Positions 48,239 to 58,483 are shown, counted from the first letter of the stretch. The stretch is 64,000 nt of DNA from Thauera carbonicopians (GCF_025699485.1 NZ_JANUXN010000011.1:1-64000), one strand, 5' to 3'. Notes: generated by a model from the sequence alone, not told the origin. Translations and numbers: made by a program.

Positions 48239-48326
48239 GCTGCGGTCGCAAGGAATCCGATGATCGCAGCCGTTTCGTTTGCAGCCGATTCGAATGGCGG
48301 GCAGCAGCGCTGCTGCCCGCCGTGCT

Positions 48327-49652
48327 TCAGTCTGCTCTGGCCAGTTCGTAGTTGAGCAGGGCGAAGCGGTTGCGCAGGTGGGCCGTGTCGCGCCGGAACG
48401 CAGCCAGTTCCTTGGGGCCCAGCGAGTCAGCCATCGGCAGTGCGACCGTCATCGGGTCCTGGGCGATGCTGTTGATGCGGACTTCGTAATGCAGGTGGGG
48501 GCCGGTCGACCAGCCGGTGGAGCCGACGTAGCCGATGATGTCACCCTGGGTGACTTCCTTGCCCTTGTGCATGCCCTTGGCAAAGCCGTGAAGGTGGGCA
48601 TAGGCGGTGGAGATGCTGCCGCGATGCTTCAGGATGACGATGTTGCCGTAGCCGCGCTGCGTGGCGGCAAACTCGACGATGCCGTCCGAGGTGGCCTTGA
48701 CCGGGGTGCCCGTCGGCGCGGCGAAATCGGTGCCTTTGTGGTCGCGCCAGTTGCGGTTGAGCGGGTGGATGCGGCGGCCGAAGCCCGAGCTGATGCGCGA
48801 GAACTCCAGTGGCGAGCGCAGAAAGCCTTGCTGCAGGCTGCGGCCGTCATCGGAGTAGTACTTTTCCTTGCCGCTCGGACCGCGGTACATCACCACGGCG
48901 TAGCGCTTGTCCTGGTTGATGAATTCGGCTGCCAGGATGCGGCCGGCGCGGACGGCGTTGCCGTCCTGGTAAATCATTTCATAGACGACGTTGAAGCGGT
49001 CGCCCTTGCGCAGGTCGGTATGGAAGTCGATTTCGGTGCCGAAGATATCGGCAAGCTGGGTCGCAACGTTGTCGGGTACGCCTGCGGCATCGGTTGCGCC
49101 GTACAGCGAACTGCGGATCGTGCCCGAGCGCATTTCGACGAGCGTGCTCTGCGCGGCGACTTCGGACTCGCGCAGCTGGAGCGTGCCATCGTCCTTGCGT
49201 TCGACCACCAGGCGCTGTTCGCCATTGCCGACCGGCAGGCTGAACGAAGCCAGACGGCCGTCGGCATGCACCATCGCCGTGACCGAGCGGCCGGCGCGCA
49301 ACTGGCGGACGGCCTGTTTGCCCTCGTCCGAGGTGCTCAGGAAGGACAGTGCTTCGCTGTCCTCGATATTCAGGCGGTGGAACAGCGACGGCAAGGAGTC
49401 ACCGGGCTGGATGCGCTCGCTGTGCACGAAAGGCAGGTCGGTTTCGGTGTCGATCGCCACGCGGGGGGCGGGCAGGGTTTCGATCACCGGGCGCACGACG
49501 ATGCCGGCGGTATCGTTGCCGGGTGCGACTGCGGTTGCTGCCACGACGCCCATCATGGAGACACCCACGATGCCTGCAAGCAGCCAGGGGCGGGGACGGG
49601 TGAGGAGTTGTGCCGGCAGTTCGGCTAGAATTCTGGTCTTTCTCGCCTGCAT
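48327..49652 (-). CDS. M23 family peptidoglycan endopeptidase, MepM-like
   Basis: 441 residues from the ATG MQARKTRI (a TTG start 48 bases upstream is less likely). One N-terminal membrane helix (about 25-45) is followed by a LysM/OapA-like region (about 75-115), then the LytM/M23 domain (about 285-400) with zinc motif HKGTDFAAPTGTPV and HLHYEV. It cleaves peptidoglycan cross-links for cell-wall growth. It is divergent from tyrS with 89 bp between, a frequent neighbourhood. Confidence 0.9.
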   Translation of the reverse strand: MQARKTRILAELPAQLLTRPRPWLLAGIVGVSMMGVVAATAVAPGNDTAGIVVRPVIETLPAPRVAIDTETDLPFVHSERIQPGDSLPSLFHRLNIEDSEALSFLSTSDEGKQAVRQLRAGRSVTAMVHADGRLASFSLPVGNGEQRLVVERKDDGTLQLRESEVAAQSTLVEMRSGTIRSSLYGATDAAGVPDNVATQLADIFGTEIDFHTDLRKGDRFNVVYEMIYQDGNAVRAGRILAAEFINQDKRYAVVMYRGPSGKEKYYSDDGRSLQQGFLRSPLEFSRISSGFGRRIHPLNRNWRDHKGTDFAAPTGTPVKATSDGIVEFAATQRGYGNIVILKHRGSISTAYAHLHGFAKGMHKGKEVTQGDIIGYVGSTGWSTGPHLHYEVRINSIAQDPMTVALPMADSLGPKELAAFRRDTAHLRNRFALLNYELARAD

Positions 49653-49741
49653 GAGCTTACCCGGGCCAGGATCGGCAAAAAATTTCCGGAATTCTAGCAA
49701 ATGTACCCTTGCATTCGGGAGAATATTTTTGGAGAAATCGA

Positions 49742-50941
49742 ATGACTGATGTTCAGGCCGCCATGGAGCTGATCAAGCGCGGCTGCGATGCGCTGCTGAT
49801 CGAAACCGAGCTTGCCGAGCGGCTCGAGAGCGGGCGTCCCCTGCGCGTCAAGGTGGGCTTCGACCCGACCGCGCCCGACCTGCATCTCGGCCACACGGTG
49901 GTGATCAACAAGATGCGCCATTTCCAGGAACTCGGACATCACGTCATGTTCCTGATCGGCGACTTCACCGGCATGATCGGCGATCCGAGTGGCAAGAACA
50001 CGACGCGGCCGCCGCTGTCGCGCGAGCAGATCATGGAGAACGCCAGAACGTATGAAGAGCAGGTGTTCAAGATCCTCGATCCGGAGAAGACCGAGATCTG
50101 CTTCAACTCCAGCTGGATGGAAGGCCTCGGCACGGCCGGCATGATCCGCCTGGCGGCGCAGCAGACCGTGGCACGCATGCTGGAGCGCGACGATTTCGCC
50201 AAGCGCTACAGCAACAACCAGCCGATCGCGATCCACGAGTTCCTCTACCCGCTCTGCCAGGGCTACGACTCGGTGGCGATGCGCACCGATGTGGAACTGG
50301 GCGGAACCGACCAGCGCTTCAATCTGCTGATGGGGCGCGAGCTGCAGAAGCACTACGGCCAGCCGCCGCAGTGCGTGCTGATGATGCCGCTGCTCGAAGG
50401 CCTGGACGGCGTCAACAAGATGTCGAAGTCGCTCGGCAACTACATCGGCATTTCGGAAGCACCGAAGGATATCTTCGGCAAGACGATGTCGGTGTCCGAC
50501 ACCCTGATGTGGCGCTATTACGATCTGCTGTCCTTCCGTTCCACGGCCGAGATCGAAGGCCTGAAGCGCGAAGTGGAGGGCGGCCGCAACCCGCGCGATA
50601 TCAAGGTGATGCTGGCGCAGGAACTGGTCACACGTTTCCATGGAACGAAGGCCGCCGAGGACGCGCTGGCCGATTTCGAGGCACGTTTCCAGCGCAACGC
50701 GATTCCGGACGACATCCCGGAGGTGACGGTGCCCGCCGGCGCCGAAGGCATCGTGCTGTTCCAGGTGCTGAAGCAGGCCGGGCTGACCGGCAGCACGTCC
50801 GAGGCGATGCGCATGATCGATCAGGGCGCGGTCCGCATCAACGGCGAGCGTGCCGAAGACAAGGGCCTGCTGCTGCGCACGGGCGAGAAAGTGGTGCTGC
50901 AGGTCGGCAAGCGCAAGTTCGCGTCGGTGGTGCTGGCTTGA
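49742..50941 (+). CDS. tyrS: tyrosyl-tRNA synthetase
   Basis: 399 residues from the [13 protein letters not shown] (GGAGAAAT upstream). Class I signature HLGH ([10 protein letters not shown]) and KMSKS ([10 protein letters not shown]); the C-terminal S4 RNA-binding domain is at about 335-399. Downstream murI starts after 31 bases. Confidence 0.95.
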   Translation: MTDVQAAMELIKRGCDALLIETELAERLESGRPLRVKVGFDPTAPDLHLGHTVVINKMRHFQELGHHVMFLIGDFTGMIGDPSGKNTTRPPLSREQIMENARTYEEQVFKILDPEKTEICFNSSWMEGLGTAGMIRLAAQQTVARMLERDDFAKRYSNNQPIAIHEFLYPLCQGYDSVAMRTDVELGGTDQRFNLLMGRELQKHYGQPPQCVLMMPLLEGLDGVNKMSKSLGNYIGISEAPKDIFGKTMSVSDTLMWRYYDLLSFRSTAEIEGLKREVEGGRNPRDIKVMLAQELVTRFHGTKAAEDALADFEARFQRNAIPDDIPEVTVPAGAEGIVLFQVLKQAGLTGSTSEAMRMIDQGAVRINGERAEDKGLLLRTGEKVVLQVGKRKFASVVLA

Positions 50942-50972
50942 ACCGCAGCCTGTACCCGAGGGGCGGCGAAGC

Positions 50973-51785
50973 ATGACGGCTGCCGATGCCGCACGCCCGA
51001 TCGGCGTGTTCGATTCCGGTGTCGGCGGCCTCACCGTCGTGCGGGCGCTGATGGAGCGCCTGCCGCTGGAGAGCATCGTCTATTTCGGCGATACCGCGCG
51101 CGTGCCCTACGGCGTCAAGTCGGTGGCGACGATCGAGCAGTTCACTGCGCAGATCACCGACTACCTGTTGCGCTGCGACGTCAAGATGCTGATCATCGCC
51201 TGCAACACGATGGCGGCCGTCGCGGCCGACGTCGTCCATCGCCTGGCGCGCGACGTTCCGGTGCTCGACGTGATCGAGGCGGGCGCGCGCGCCGCGGTGT
51301 CGCCGGAGGGCGGGCAGCGCATCGGCGTGATCGGCACGCCGACCACGATCAACAGCAATGCCTACGCCCGGCGCATGCACGAACTCGATCCGTCGGTGCG
51401 GGTGTATTCCCAGGCCTGCCCGCTGTTCGTGCCGCTGGTCGAGGAAGGCTGGCTCGACCACCCGGTGACGCGCCTCACCGCGCAGGAATACCTGCGGCCG
51501 GTGCTGGCCGAGGAGGTCGACAGCCTGGTGCTGGGCTGCACCCACTATCCGCTGCTCAAACCCTTGCTGCGCGATGTCGCGGGGCCGGACGTGCGGCTGA
51601 TCGATTCGGCGGTGACGACGGCGGAATTCGCCGCACGGCGCCTGCAGCAGGCGGGGCTGGCGCGCGGCGCCGGCGCTGCGGCGCGCTACCGCTTCGTCGT
51701 CAGCGACGTGCCGCTGCGCTTCCAGACGATCGGCGAGCGTTTCCTCGGCCGTTCGCTGGGGCAGGTGGAAAAAGTCGATTGGTGA
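50973..51785 (+). CDS. murI: glutamate racemase
   Basis: 270 residues. It makes D-glutamate for peptidoglycan. The two catalytic cysteines are Cys77 (IIACNTM) and Cys189 (LGCTHYPLL); FDSGVGGLTV lies near the N-terminus. Complete length. Confidence 0.95.
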   Translation: MTAADAARPIGVFDSGVGGLTVVRALMERLPLESIVYFGDTARVPYGVKSVATIEQFTAQITDYLLRCDVKMLIIACNTMAAVAADVVHRLARDVPVLDVIEAGARAAVSPEGGQRIGVIGTPTTINSNAYARRMHELDPSVRVYSQACPLFVPLVEEGWLDHPVTRLTAQEYLRPVLAEEVDSLVLGCTHYPLLKPLLRDVAGPDVRLIDSAVTTAEFAARRLQQAGLARGAGAAARYRFVVSDVPLRFQTIGERFLGRSLGQVEKVDW

Positions 51786-51848
51786 GCGGCTGACGCCTGG
51801 CCTGCAGCGCGGGAGTGAGGTCGGGCCGCGTTCAGGCTGGGGCGAGCC

Positions 51849-52703
51849 TCAGGCGGGGCCGGTCGCAACCGGCCGCCCCGGGTCGGCACACCACTCGCTC
51901 CACGAACCGGCGTAGAGCAGCGAACCGGACAGGCCGGCCGATTCCATCGCCAGCACGTTGACGCAGGCCGTCACGCCGGAGCCGCAGTGGTGCACGACTT
52001 GTTGCGGCGGGTGGTTTCCCAGCAGCGCGCCGAATTCCTCGCGCAGTACCGATGCCTGCTTGAAGCGGCCGTCGGGCTGCAGGTTGTCGCGGAAGAAGCG
52101 GTTGATGGCGCCGGGGATGTGGCCGCCCACCGGGTCCAGCATTTCGTTCTCGCCACGGAAGCGGTCCGGGCTGCGGGCGTCGATCAGCAGCATCTGCGGC
52201 TGGCCCAGATGGCCGAGGACGAAATTCGCATCGACCCGATTCGCCCGCAGCGCCAGCGCATAGGTGGCGGGCCGGGCTTCGGGCTGGGCCGAGTCGAGCG
52301 GCAGGCCGGCGCTGCACCAGGCCTGCAGGCCGCCGTCCAGCACGGCGACGCGGTTGTGCCCGAGCCAGCGCAGCAGCCACCATAGCCGCGCGGCGAACAT
52401 GCCGCAGGCGTCGTCGTAGGCGACTACCTGGGTATGGTGGCTGACGCCGCATGCTTCCAGCCGGGCGGCGAGCTTCGCCGGGTCGGGCAGGGGATGGCGG
52501 CCGTTGGCGCCCGTCCGGGGTGCCGAGAGATCGGTTTCCAGATCCAGGAAGAAGGCGCCCGGGATGTGCTGCCCGAGATAGGCGTGCAGGCCGAAATCCG
52601 TATTGCACAGATCGAAGCGGCAGTCGAACACGACCCAGTCCGGCGAATGGAGCCGTTGTGCGAGCTCGGCCGGGCCGATCAGCGTCGCATAGGATGCGTT
52701 CAC
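51849..52703 (-). CDS. sseA: 3-mercaptopyruvate/thiosulfate sulfurtransferase
   Basis: 284 residues with a GTG start at 52703 that overlaps the preceding stop (GTGA). Two rhodanese domains: an inactive N-terminal half (about 8-140) and a C-terminal half with catalytic Cys240 in CGSGVTA, the mercaptopyruvate-type loop. It is translationally coupled to the SpoIIAA-like gene upstream. Confidence 0.9.
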   Translation of the reverse strand: MNASYATLIGPAELAQRLHSPDWVVFDCRFDLCNTDFGLHAYLGQHIPGAFFLDLETDLSAPRTGANGRHPLPDPAKLAARLEACGVSHHTQVVAYDDACGMFAARLWWLLRWLGHNRVAVLDGGLQAWCSAGLPLDSAQPEARPATYALALRANRVDANFVLGHLGQPQMLLIDARSPDRFRGENEMLDPVGGHIPGAINRFFRDNLQPDGRFKQASVLREEFGALLGNHPPQQVVHHCGSGVTACVNVLAMESAGLSGSLLYAGSWSEWCADPGRPVATGPA

Positions 52704-53062
52704 TCGGCGGCCTCGGCCGTGATGTCCAGCCAGCTGCGGGCTTCGGCTTCGTCGTCGAATACCTGGACCTCGGCATCGACGAACAGCTGCGACACCCAGG
52801 CGCTCCAGGTCAGCCACTGGTCGTCGGTCAGCACGGCGATGCGGCGGAAATCATGGGCATGCTGGCGCGAGAACTTGATTTCCTCCCACGCCACGTCGAG
52901 CGTGAAGCCCGCCATTTCGCGGAGGTCGAAAAGCAGGTCGATCGGTCCGGAGAACTGGATCTTGTAATTGACCAGTTCCTCGAATTCCTTGTAGTCGGCC
53001 AGCGCGAATTCACCGAAAACAGTGATTGCGACCAGGTTGTCGCGGTGCTCGATGCTGATCAT
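52700..53062 (-). CDS. SpoIIAA-like (STAS-related) protein
   Basis: 120 residues, ATG with GGAGG. The pattern MISIEHRDNLVAITVFGEF, GPIDLLFDLREMAGFT and the C-terminal FDDEAEARSWL matches the SpoIIAA-like family (PF11964). These are small single-domain proteins, often membrane-associated, of poorly known role. It overlaps sseA by four bases. Confidence 0.8.
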   Translation of the reverse strand: MISIEHRDNLVAITVFGEFALADYKEFEELVNYKIQFSGPIDLLFDLREMAGFTLDVAWEEIKFSRQHAHDFRRIAVLTDDQWLTWSAWVSQLFVDAEVQVFDDEAEARSWLDITAEAAE

Positions 53063-53204
53063 TGCGGCCTCCGTCGTCTTGGACTGGTTGCCTACTACTA
53101 TAGCCTCCGCATCGATCCGGCTCAATCAGTGGCGGGCGCTTGGCCGGGCCCATCAGGCAGGGGCTGCCGGGCCGGCTGGCGGTCCGCACTTCGCGGCCGA
53201 CGCC

Positions 53205-54092
53205 TCAGCCGTCGTTCAAGCTGCTGCGGCGCGGGCGCAGCGAGATCATGATCGCACTGGTGACGATGCAGGCGATGCCGATCCAGCTCAGCCACGGCAT
53301 GATTTCGTCCCACAGCAGGGCGCCGAACAGACTGGCGAAGACGACCGTGGCGTAGCTGAGGTTGGCCGACAGCATGGTGTGGCCGTAGCTGTAGGAACGG
53401 GTCATGGCGAGCTGGGCGAGGCCGCCGAAGACGCCGATGCCGAGCAGGATGAAGAGCTCCTGCAGATCGGGCAGGTGCGGGCCGGCATACAGTGCGCCGG
53501 CAAGACCGAACAGCATCGTGACCAGCGAGAACCAGAATACCGTGCGCACTTCCGGCTCGCCGGCCTTCCCCAGTTCGCGCACGCTGATGTAGGCGATGCT
53601 GGCGATCGCGCCGGAGCCGAGGCCGACGACCGCCCCCAGCCACTGCTCGGCGGCCAGCGTCGGGCGCAGCAGCAGAACGACGCCGGCAAAGCCGACCGCC
53701 AGCGAGAGCATGCCGGTCCAGCGCAGCTTCTCGTGGAAGACCAGCGCCAGCAGCAGGGCGACGAAGATCGGCGAGGTGTAGTTGAGCGTCACCGCAGTCG
53801 CGAGCGGGAGGCTGCCGATGGCGAAGAAGTAGCAGCTCAGCGCAGTCGACCCGGACACGCTGCGCGACACGTGCATGCGCCAGTGGGGGGTGCGCAGCCG
53901 GATGCCCTTGAGCCTGGCGATCACGACCATCATCGCGACGCTGACGATGCCGCGGTAGAACACGACTTCGCCGGTCGAGAATGTGCTCGAGCCGAGCTTG
54001 ACGCAGACGCCCATGCAGGCGAACAGCAGACAGGAAACGAGCATCCAGAAAGCAGGCATGAAATGTTGCAGTGCAGCGACAAAACCCGGCAT
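53205..54092 (-). CDS. EamA-family (DMT superfamily) transporter
   Basis: 295 residues with about ten membrane segments in two repeated halves; short charged loops such as RLKGIRLRTPHWRM; the end is basic (LRPRRSSLNDG). Drug/metabolite exporter superfamily; substrate unknown. It is a single gene between an EnvZ-like kinase gene and the SpoIIAA-like gene. Confidence 0.85.
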   Translation of the reverse strand: MPGFVAALQHFMPAFWMLVSCLLFACMGVCVKLGSSTFSTGEVVFYRGIVSVAMMVVIARLKGIRLRTPHWRMHVSRSVSGSTALSCYFFAIGSLPLATAVTLNYTSPIFVALLLALVFHEKLRWTGMLSLAVGFAGVVLLLRPTLAAEQWLGAVVGLGSGAIASIAYISVRELGKAGEPEVRTVFWFSLVTMLFGLAGALYAGPHLPDLQELFILLGIGVFGGLAQLAMTRSYSYGHTMLSANLSYATVVFASLFGALLWDEIMPWLSWIGIACIVTSAIMISLRPRRSSLNDG

Positions 54093-54146
54093 TGAACCAC
54101 ATTGGGGCGCCGCGTGCGCGAAATCCGGATCAGGCCTGTGCGGAAA

Positions 54147-55484
54147 TCACTGCTGCGCTGCAGTGTCGCCTGAGCGCGGCAGCAGCACTGTGGCTTCCAG
54201 TCCGCCTGCGGCCGAATTGCGCAGGTGGACTTCGCCACGCTGGCGGCGCAGCAGGTTGCGGGTGATGGCGAGGCCCAGGCCGGTGCCGCCGGTTTCCCGG
54301 TTGCGCGAGGTTTCGAGCCGGTAGAAGGGTTCGAAGACTTTTTCCAGCTGATCGTCCGGCAGGCCGGGGCCGCGGTCGCGGATGCGGATCTCGAAGGCGT
54401 CCGGCCTGGTGGCGACGGAGATGTCGACTTCGCCGCCGAACTTGACGCCATTCTCGATCAGGTTCCACAGCGCGCGCCGCATGGCCGTCGGCTGGGCTGA
54501 CAGCGGTGCATCGGCGCGGCCGTCGAGCCGGACTTTCCAGCCCATGTCGGTGGCGTCGTCGCGCAGGGCTTCGAGCAGCCGGTCGAGGTCGATCGGCTGC
54601 GCAGGGGTGGCGTCGTCCAGGCTGCGGGCATAGGCGAGCCCTTCCTTGACCAGCGCCTGCATGCTGTCGAGATCGGCCTGGATGCGGCTGCGAAGTTCAT
54701 CGTCGTCGACCAGTTCCGCGCGCAGCCGCAACCGCGTGATCGGCGTCTGCAGATCGTGCGAGATGGCGGCCAGGATGCGGGTGCGCTCGCTGACGTAGTC
54801 CCGGATGCGCTGCTGCATCTGGTTGAAGGCTTGGGCGGCCTGGCTGACTTCGGTCGGGCCGCGGGTGTCGAGTGGTGCACGCTCCGGATCCTCGCCGAGC
54901 GCTCGGGCGGCTTCGGTCATGCGCGACAGCGGGCGGGTCGCCAGTCGTACCGCGAACCAGGTCAGCAGGCCGACGCCGCCGACCAGCGCGGCCAGGGCGG
55001 CGATCAACTGGTCCGGCTCGGGCGGGCGGATCGGGGGAGAGGGGGGGATGCCGGGCAGGCGGACCTGCAACGGAGCGCCGTCGGCGAGATCGACTACGGC
55101 GACCACCACGGCATGCGGCATGCCGGGACGGTCCTGGGCATAGGCCGTGGTGGTCCGCTCCGGCATCGCTGCGCGTAGCGCGGTCGGCAGGGGGTGGTCG
55201 TCTGGCAGCAGCTGCAGGCGTTCGGACGGTTCGCGCAGCGCCAGCCGCAGCCGGCGGCGGCCGAGTTCGTCGATCCAGCGCGCGCGCTCGGCAGGGCCGA
55301 GGCGATCGAGCACGTCGGCCGTGGCGGCGATCTCCTGGGCCACGCTCTCGAACAGCGCGCTGCGTCCGATGCGCTCGCGTTCGCTGACGAAGAGGGTCAC
55401 GCTGACCGCGATCACGACCAGGATGCCGACCAGCAGGATCAGCATCAGGCGGGCGAACAGGCTGCGGGGCCAGAGCAGTTTCAT
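54147..55484 (-). CDS. EnvZ-like sensor histidine kinase
   Basis: 445 residues, ATG overlapping the regulator stop (ATGA). Helix one is at about 12-33, a roughly 120-residue periplasmic domain ends in a proline stretch (IPPSPPIRPPEP), helix two is at about 160-180, and HAMP follows. Phospho-acceptor His243 is in AAISHDLQTPITR. ATP-binding motifs are NLIENGVKFG, RDRGPGLPDDQ and GTGLGLAI. It is the partner of the regulator at 55481-56236 and may sense envelope stress, since a Spy-like gene is divergent. Confidence 0.9.
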   Translation of the reverse strand: MKLLWPRSLFARLMLILLVGILVVIAVSVTLFVSERERIGRSALFESVAQEIAATADVLDRLGPAERARWIDELGRRRLRLALREPSERLQLLPDDHPLPTALRAAMPERTTTAYAQDRPGMPHAVVVAVVDLADGAPLQVRLPGIPPSPPIRPPEPDQLIAALAALVGGVGLLTWFAVRLATRPLSRMTEAARALGEDPERAPLDTRGPTEVSQAAQAFNQMQQRIRDYVSERTRILAAISHDLQTPITRLRLRAELVDDDELRSRIQADLDSMQALVKEGLAYARSLDDATPAQPIDLDRLLEALRDDATDMGWKVRLDGRADAPLSAQPTAMRRALWNLIENGVKFGGEVDISVATRPDAFEIRIRDRGPGLPDDQLEKVFEPFYRLETSRNRETGGTGLGLAITRNLLRRQRGEVHLRNSAAGGLEATVLLPRSGDTAAQQ

Positions 55485-56236
55485 GAGGCGTCCGGAGTGA
55501 CGACGCTGACCTCGGTGGCCAGCACGTAGCCTTCGTTGCGCACTGTCTTGATGATCGCCGGTTCGCGTGCGTTGTCGCCGAGGCGCTGGCGCAGGCGGCT
55601 GACCTGCAGGTCGATCGAGCGGTCGAAGACGTCCGCTTCGCGTCCCTGGGTCAGCTCCATCAACTGGTCGCGCGACAGGACTTTCTGCGGATGCGACAGG
55701 AAGATCGACAGCATGCGGTATTCCGCGCCGGACAGGGCGACGACGGTGCCGGCCGTGTCGATCAGGTGGCGGTTGACGGTGTCCAGCCGCCATTGGGCGA
55801 AGCGCAGTTCGCGCGCATTGGCCGGCGGCGCGGCGTCGAGGTTGGGCGGCAGCGCGCGCGTGCGGCGCAGCACGGCGCGGATGCGTGCGTACAGTTCGCG
55901 CGGCACGAAAGGCTTGGTCAGGTAGTCATCCGCGCCCATTTCCAGGCCGAGGATGCGGTCCATGTCGTCGCCGCGGGCGGTGAGCATCAGGATCGGGATG
56001 TTCGACGGCGGGCCGCCGGCCGCGCGCAGGTTGCGGCACAGGGTCAGGCCGTCCTCGCCCGGCATCATCACGTCGAGCACGATCAGGTCGATCCGGTGCT
56101 GCTCCAGCGCGGCCTTCATCTCGCGCCCGTCGGCTGCGGTGGTGCAGCGCAGACCCTGCTTTTCGAGGTAGTCGGCAAGCAGGTTGCGGATGTCGCGGTC
56201 GTCATCGACGATCAGGATGTGGTCTTGCTGGCTCAT
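55481..56236 (-). CDS. OmpR-family response regulator
   Basis: 251 residues from ATG MSQQDHILIVDDD. The receiver has Asp55 (LIVLDVMMPGED) and switch Lys in YLTKPF. The winged-helix C-terminal domain has LSGAEYRMLSIFLSHP and DRSIDLQVSRLRQRLGD. Four-base overlap with the kinase gene. It is 204 bp from the divergent Spy/CpxP-like gene, a likely target. Confidence 0.92.
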   Translation of the reverse strand: MSQQDHILIVDDDRDIRNLLADYLEKQGLRCTTAADGREMKAALEQHRIDLIVLDVMMPGEDGLTLCRNLRAAGGPPSNIPILMLTARGDDMDRILGLEMGADDYLTKPFVPRELYARIRAVLRRTRALPPNLDAAPPANARELRFAQWRLDTVNRHLIDTAGTVVALSGAEYRMLSIFLSHPQKVLSRDQLMELTQGREADVFDRSIDLQVSRLRQRLGDNAREPAIIKTVRNEGYVLATEVSVVTPDAS

Positions 56237-56440
56237 CGCATCGGTGCCGGTGTTTTCGATGGGGCGAATCTTAAGCCTCCGCCCACCTGCTTTTGTATCC
56301 CAGCGTATCAATCCAGGGGCGAGAGACACGAGGCTGCAAACCGGGGGGATGCGGACAAACGCGGCTTACATCGTGGTGTTGAAATGGCTCCGTCGCCCGA
56401 ACGAACGGGCACGACGAACCGAACCGAAAGGAGAAGCACC

Positions 56441-56983
56441 ATGAAGACCTGGATGAAGACCTCGATTGCCGCCGCCGTCATCGCCACCGCCGGCCTCGGC
56501 ACCACGGCCGCGCTTGCCTGGGGCGGACATGGCCACGGCCCGCATGGCGGCAAGGCCGGCTGGTGGCAGATGGAGCCGGCGCAGATGAAGCAGCGCATGG
56601 CCCAGCGCGTCGAACTGCAGATGGCCCGGCTGGAGCTGGCGCTTGCCTTGAGTGCGGAGCAGAAGCCCGCTTTCGAGACCTTCAAGAACACGATGAAGGC
56701 ACGTGCCGAGCGCATGGCGGAGACCATGGCCGCAGGTCGCGCGGAAGCCAGGCCGGCGACCGCGATCGAGCGCATGCAGCGCATGGAGGAAGCCGGCAAG
56801 CTGCGCCTGGCCGAGATGGCCGAGACCCGCAAGGCGGTCGAAACCTTCTATGCCACGCTCGGCAGCGCGCAGAAGACGGTGTTCGATGCCGAGTTCCAGA
56901 AGGCGGGACGCCATGATTTCGGCAAGAAGGGCGACAGGGGCCCCGGCAAGGGCGAACGCGGCATGCGTGAGCCGCGCGGCTGA
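56441..56983 (+). CDS. Spy/CpxP-like periplasmic LTxxQ protein
   Basis: 180 residues, AAAGGAG ribosome site. The signal peptide ends AALA-WG; a His/Gly-rich segment (GGHGHGPHGGK) follows, then a long helix rich in Met, Arg and Glu with two LTxxQ-like motifs (MEPAQMKQRM, LSAEQKPAFETF). Spy-type chaperones are induced by envelope or metal stress; the His-rich start suggests metal contact. It is divergent from the OmpR/EnvZ-like pair. Confidence 0.82.
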   Translation: MKTWMKTSIAAAVIATAGLGTTAALAWGGHGHGPHGGKAGWWQMEPAQMKQRMAQRVELQMARLELALALSAEQKPAFETFKNTMKARAERMAETMAAGRAEARPATAIERMQRMEEAGKLRLAEMAETRKAVETFYATLGSAQKTVFDAEFQKAGRHDFGKKGDRGPGKGERGMREPRG

Positions 56984-57005
56984 TCATCGCGCTGCCTGAA
57001 TGGAA

Positions 57006-57031
57006 AAAGGCCATCCCGCGGGATGGCCTTT
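57006..57031. terminator. bidirectional terminator between the Spy-like gene and aceA
   Basis: AAAGGCCATCCC-GC-GGGATGGCCTTT: 12-bp stem with A-rich and T-rich flanks on both sides, between convergent genes. Confidence 0.85.
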
Positions 57032-57054
57032 CGTCTTGGGGACAGCCGTGCTGC

Positions 57055-58368
57055 TTAGTGGAACTGCTCTTCCTCGGTCGAGCCGGTCAGCGCCTTGACG
57101 CTGGACGAGCCGCCCTGGATCACGGTGGTGACGTCGTCGAAGTAGCCGGCACCGACTTCCTGCTGGTGCGAGACGAAGGTGTAGCCTTGATCGCGGGCGG
57201 CGAACTCGGGCTCCTGCACCATTTCGACGTAGTGCTTCATGCCTTGGCCGCGGGCGTAGGCGTGGGCGAACTTGAAGGTGTTGAACCAGTTGACGTGGAT
57301 GCCGGCCAGGGTGATGAACTGGTACTTGTAGCCCAGCGCCGACAGTTCGTCCTGGAACTTGGCGATGGTGGCGTCGTCGAGGTTCTTCTTCCAGTTGAAG
57401 GACGGCGAGCAGTTGTAGGACAGCAGCTTGCCCGGGCAGGCGGCATGCACGGCCTGCGCGAACTCGCGGGCGAAGCCCAGGTCCGGAGTGCCGGTTTCGC
57501 ACCAGACCAGGTCGGCATAGGGCGCGTAGGCGACGCCGCGGCTGATGGCCTGCTCGAGGCCGTTCTTGACGCGGTAGAAGCCTTCCTGCGTGCGTTCGCC
57601 GGTGAGGAAGGGCTTGTCGTTGGCGTCGTGATCCGAAGTGATCAGGTTGGCGGCTTCGGCGTCGGTACGGGCCAGGATGATGGTCGGCACGCCCATGACG
57701 TCGGCGGCGAAGCGGGCGGAGATCAGCTTCTCGATCGCTTCCTGGGTCGGCACCAGCACCTTGCCGCCCATGTGGCCGCACTTCTTCACCGCAGCCAGCT
57801 GGTCTTCGAAGTGCACGCCGGCGGCACCGGCGGCAATCATGTTCTTCATCAGCTCGAAGGCGTTCAGCACGCCGCCGAAACCGGCTTCGGCGTCAGCCAC
57901 GATCGGCAGGAAGTAGTCGATGAACTCCTTGTCGCCGGGGTTGATGCCGCGCGACCACTGGATCTCGTCGGCGCGCTTGAAGGTGTTGTTGATGCGGCGA
58001 ACCATGGTCGGCACCGAGTCGTAGGCGTACAGCGACTGGTCGGGGTACATGGTTTCGGAGGTGTTGCCGTCGGCGGCGACCTGCCAGCCGGACAGATACA
58101 CGGCTTCGAGGCCGGCCTTGGCCTGCTGCATGGCCTGGCCCGCGGTGATGGCGCCGAAGGCATTCACGTAGCCCTTCTTGGCGCCGCCGTTGACACGTTC
58201 CCACAGCAGCTTGGCACCACGCTGGGCCAGCGTGTATTCGGGCTGCAGGCTGCCGCGCAGGCGGACGACGTCGGTGGCGGAGTAGCCGCGCTTGATGCCT
58301 TTCCAACGGGGGTTCTCGGCCCAGTCCTTTTCCAGAGCGGCGATTTGCTGTTCGCGGGTCAGAGTCAT
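57055..58368 (-). CDS. aceA: isocitrate lyase
   Basis: 437 residues. First enzyme of the glyoxylate shunt. The active-site loop KKCGHMGGK is at 195-203 (catalytic Cys197). Other blocks are ADAEAGFGG, FEDQLAA, NCSPSFNWKK and TEEEQFH at the end. Short form as in most proteobacteria. The promoter carries a perfect palindrome (58513-58532). Malate synthase is not in the window. Confidence 0.96.
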   Translation of the reverse strand: MTLTREQQIAALEKDWAENPRWKGIKRGYSATDVVRLRGSLQPEYTLAQRGAKLLWERVNGGAKKGYVNAFGAITAGQAMQQAKAGLEAVYLSGWQVAADGNTSETMYPDQSLYAYDSVPTMVRRINNTFKRADEIQWSRGINPGDKEFIDYFLPIVADAEAGFGGVLNAFELMKNMIAAGAAGVHFEDQLAAVKKCGHMGGKVLVPTQEAIEKLISARFAADVMGVPTIILARTDAEAANLITSDHDANDKPFLTGERTQEGFYRVKNGLEQAISRGVAYAPYADLVWCETGTPDLGFAREFAQAVHAACPGKLLSYNCSPSFNWKKNLDDATIAKFQDELSALGYKYQFITLAGIHVNWFNTFKFAHAYARGQGMKHYVEMVQEPEFAARDQGYTFVSHQQEVGAGYFDDVTTVIQGGSSSVKALTGSTEEEQFH

Positions 58369-58483
58369 GATGCTTCCTTTTCAGTGCAGAAGGGTGTCAA
58401 CCATCGCGCTCGGTTCAGGCGCCGGTCGCGGTGTATCCGTCGCAAGGGCGTTCGAGGGAAAAACGCCTTGTCGATGGGAAAGA

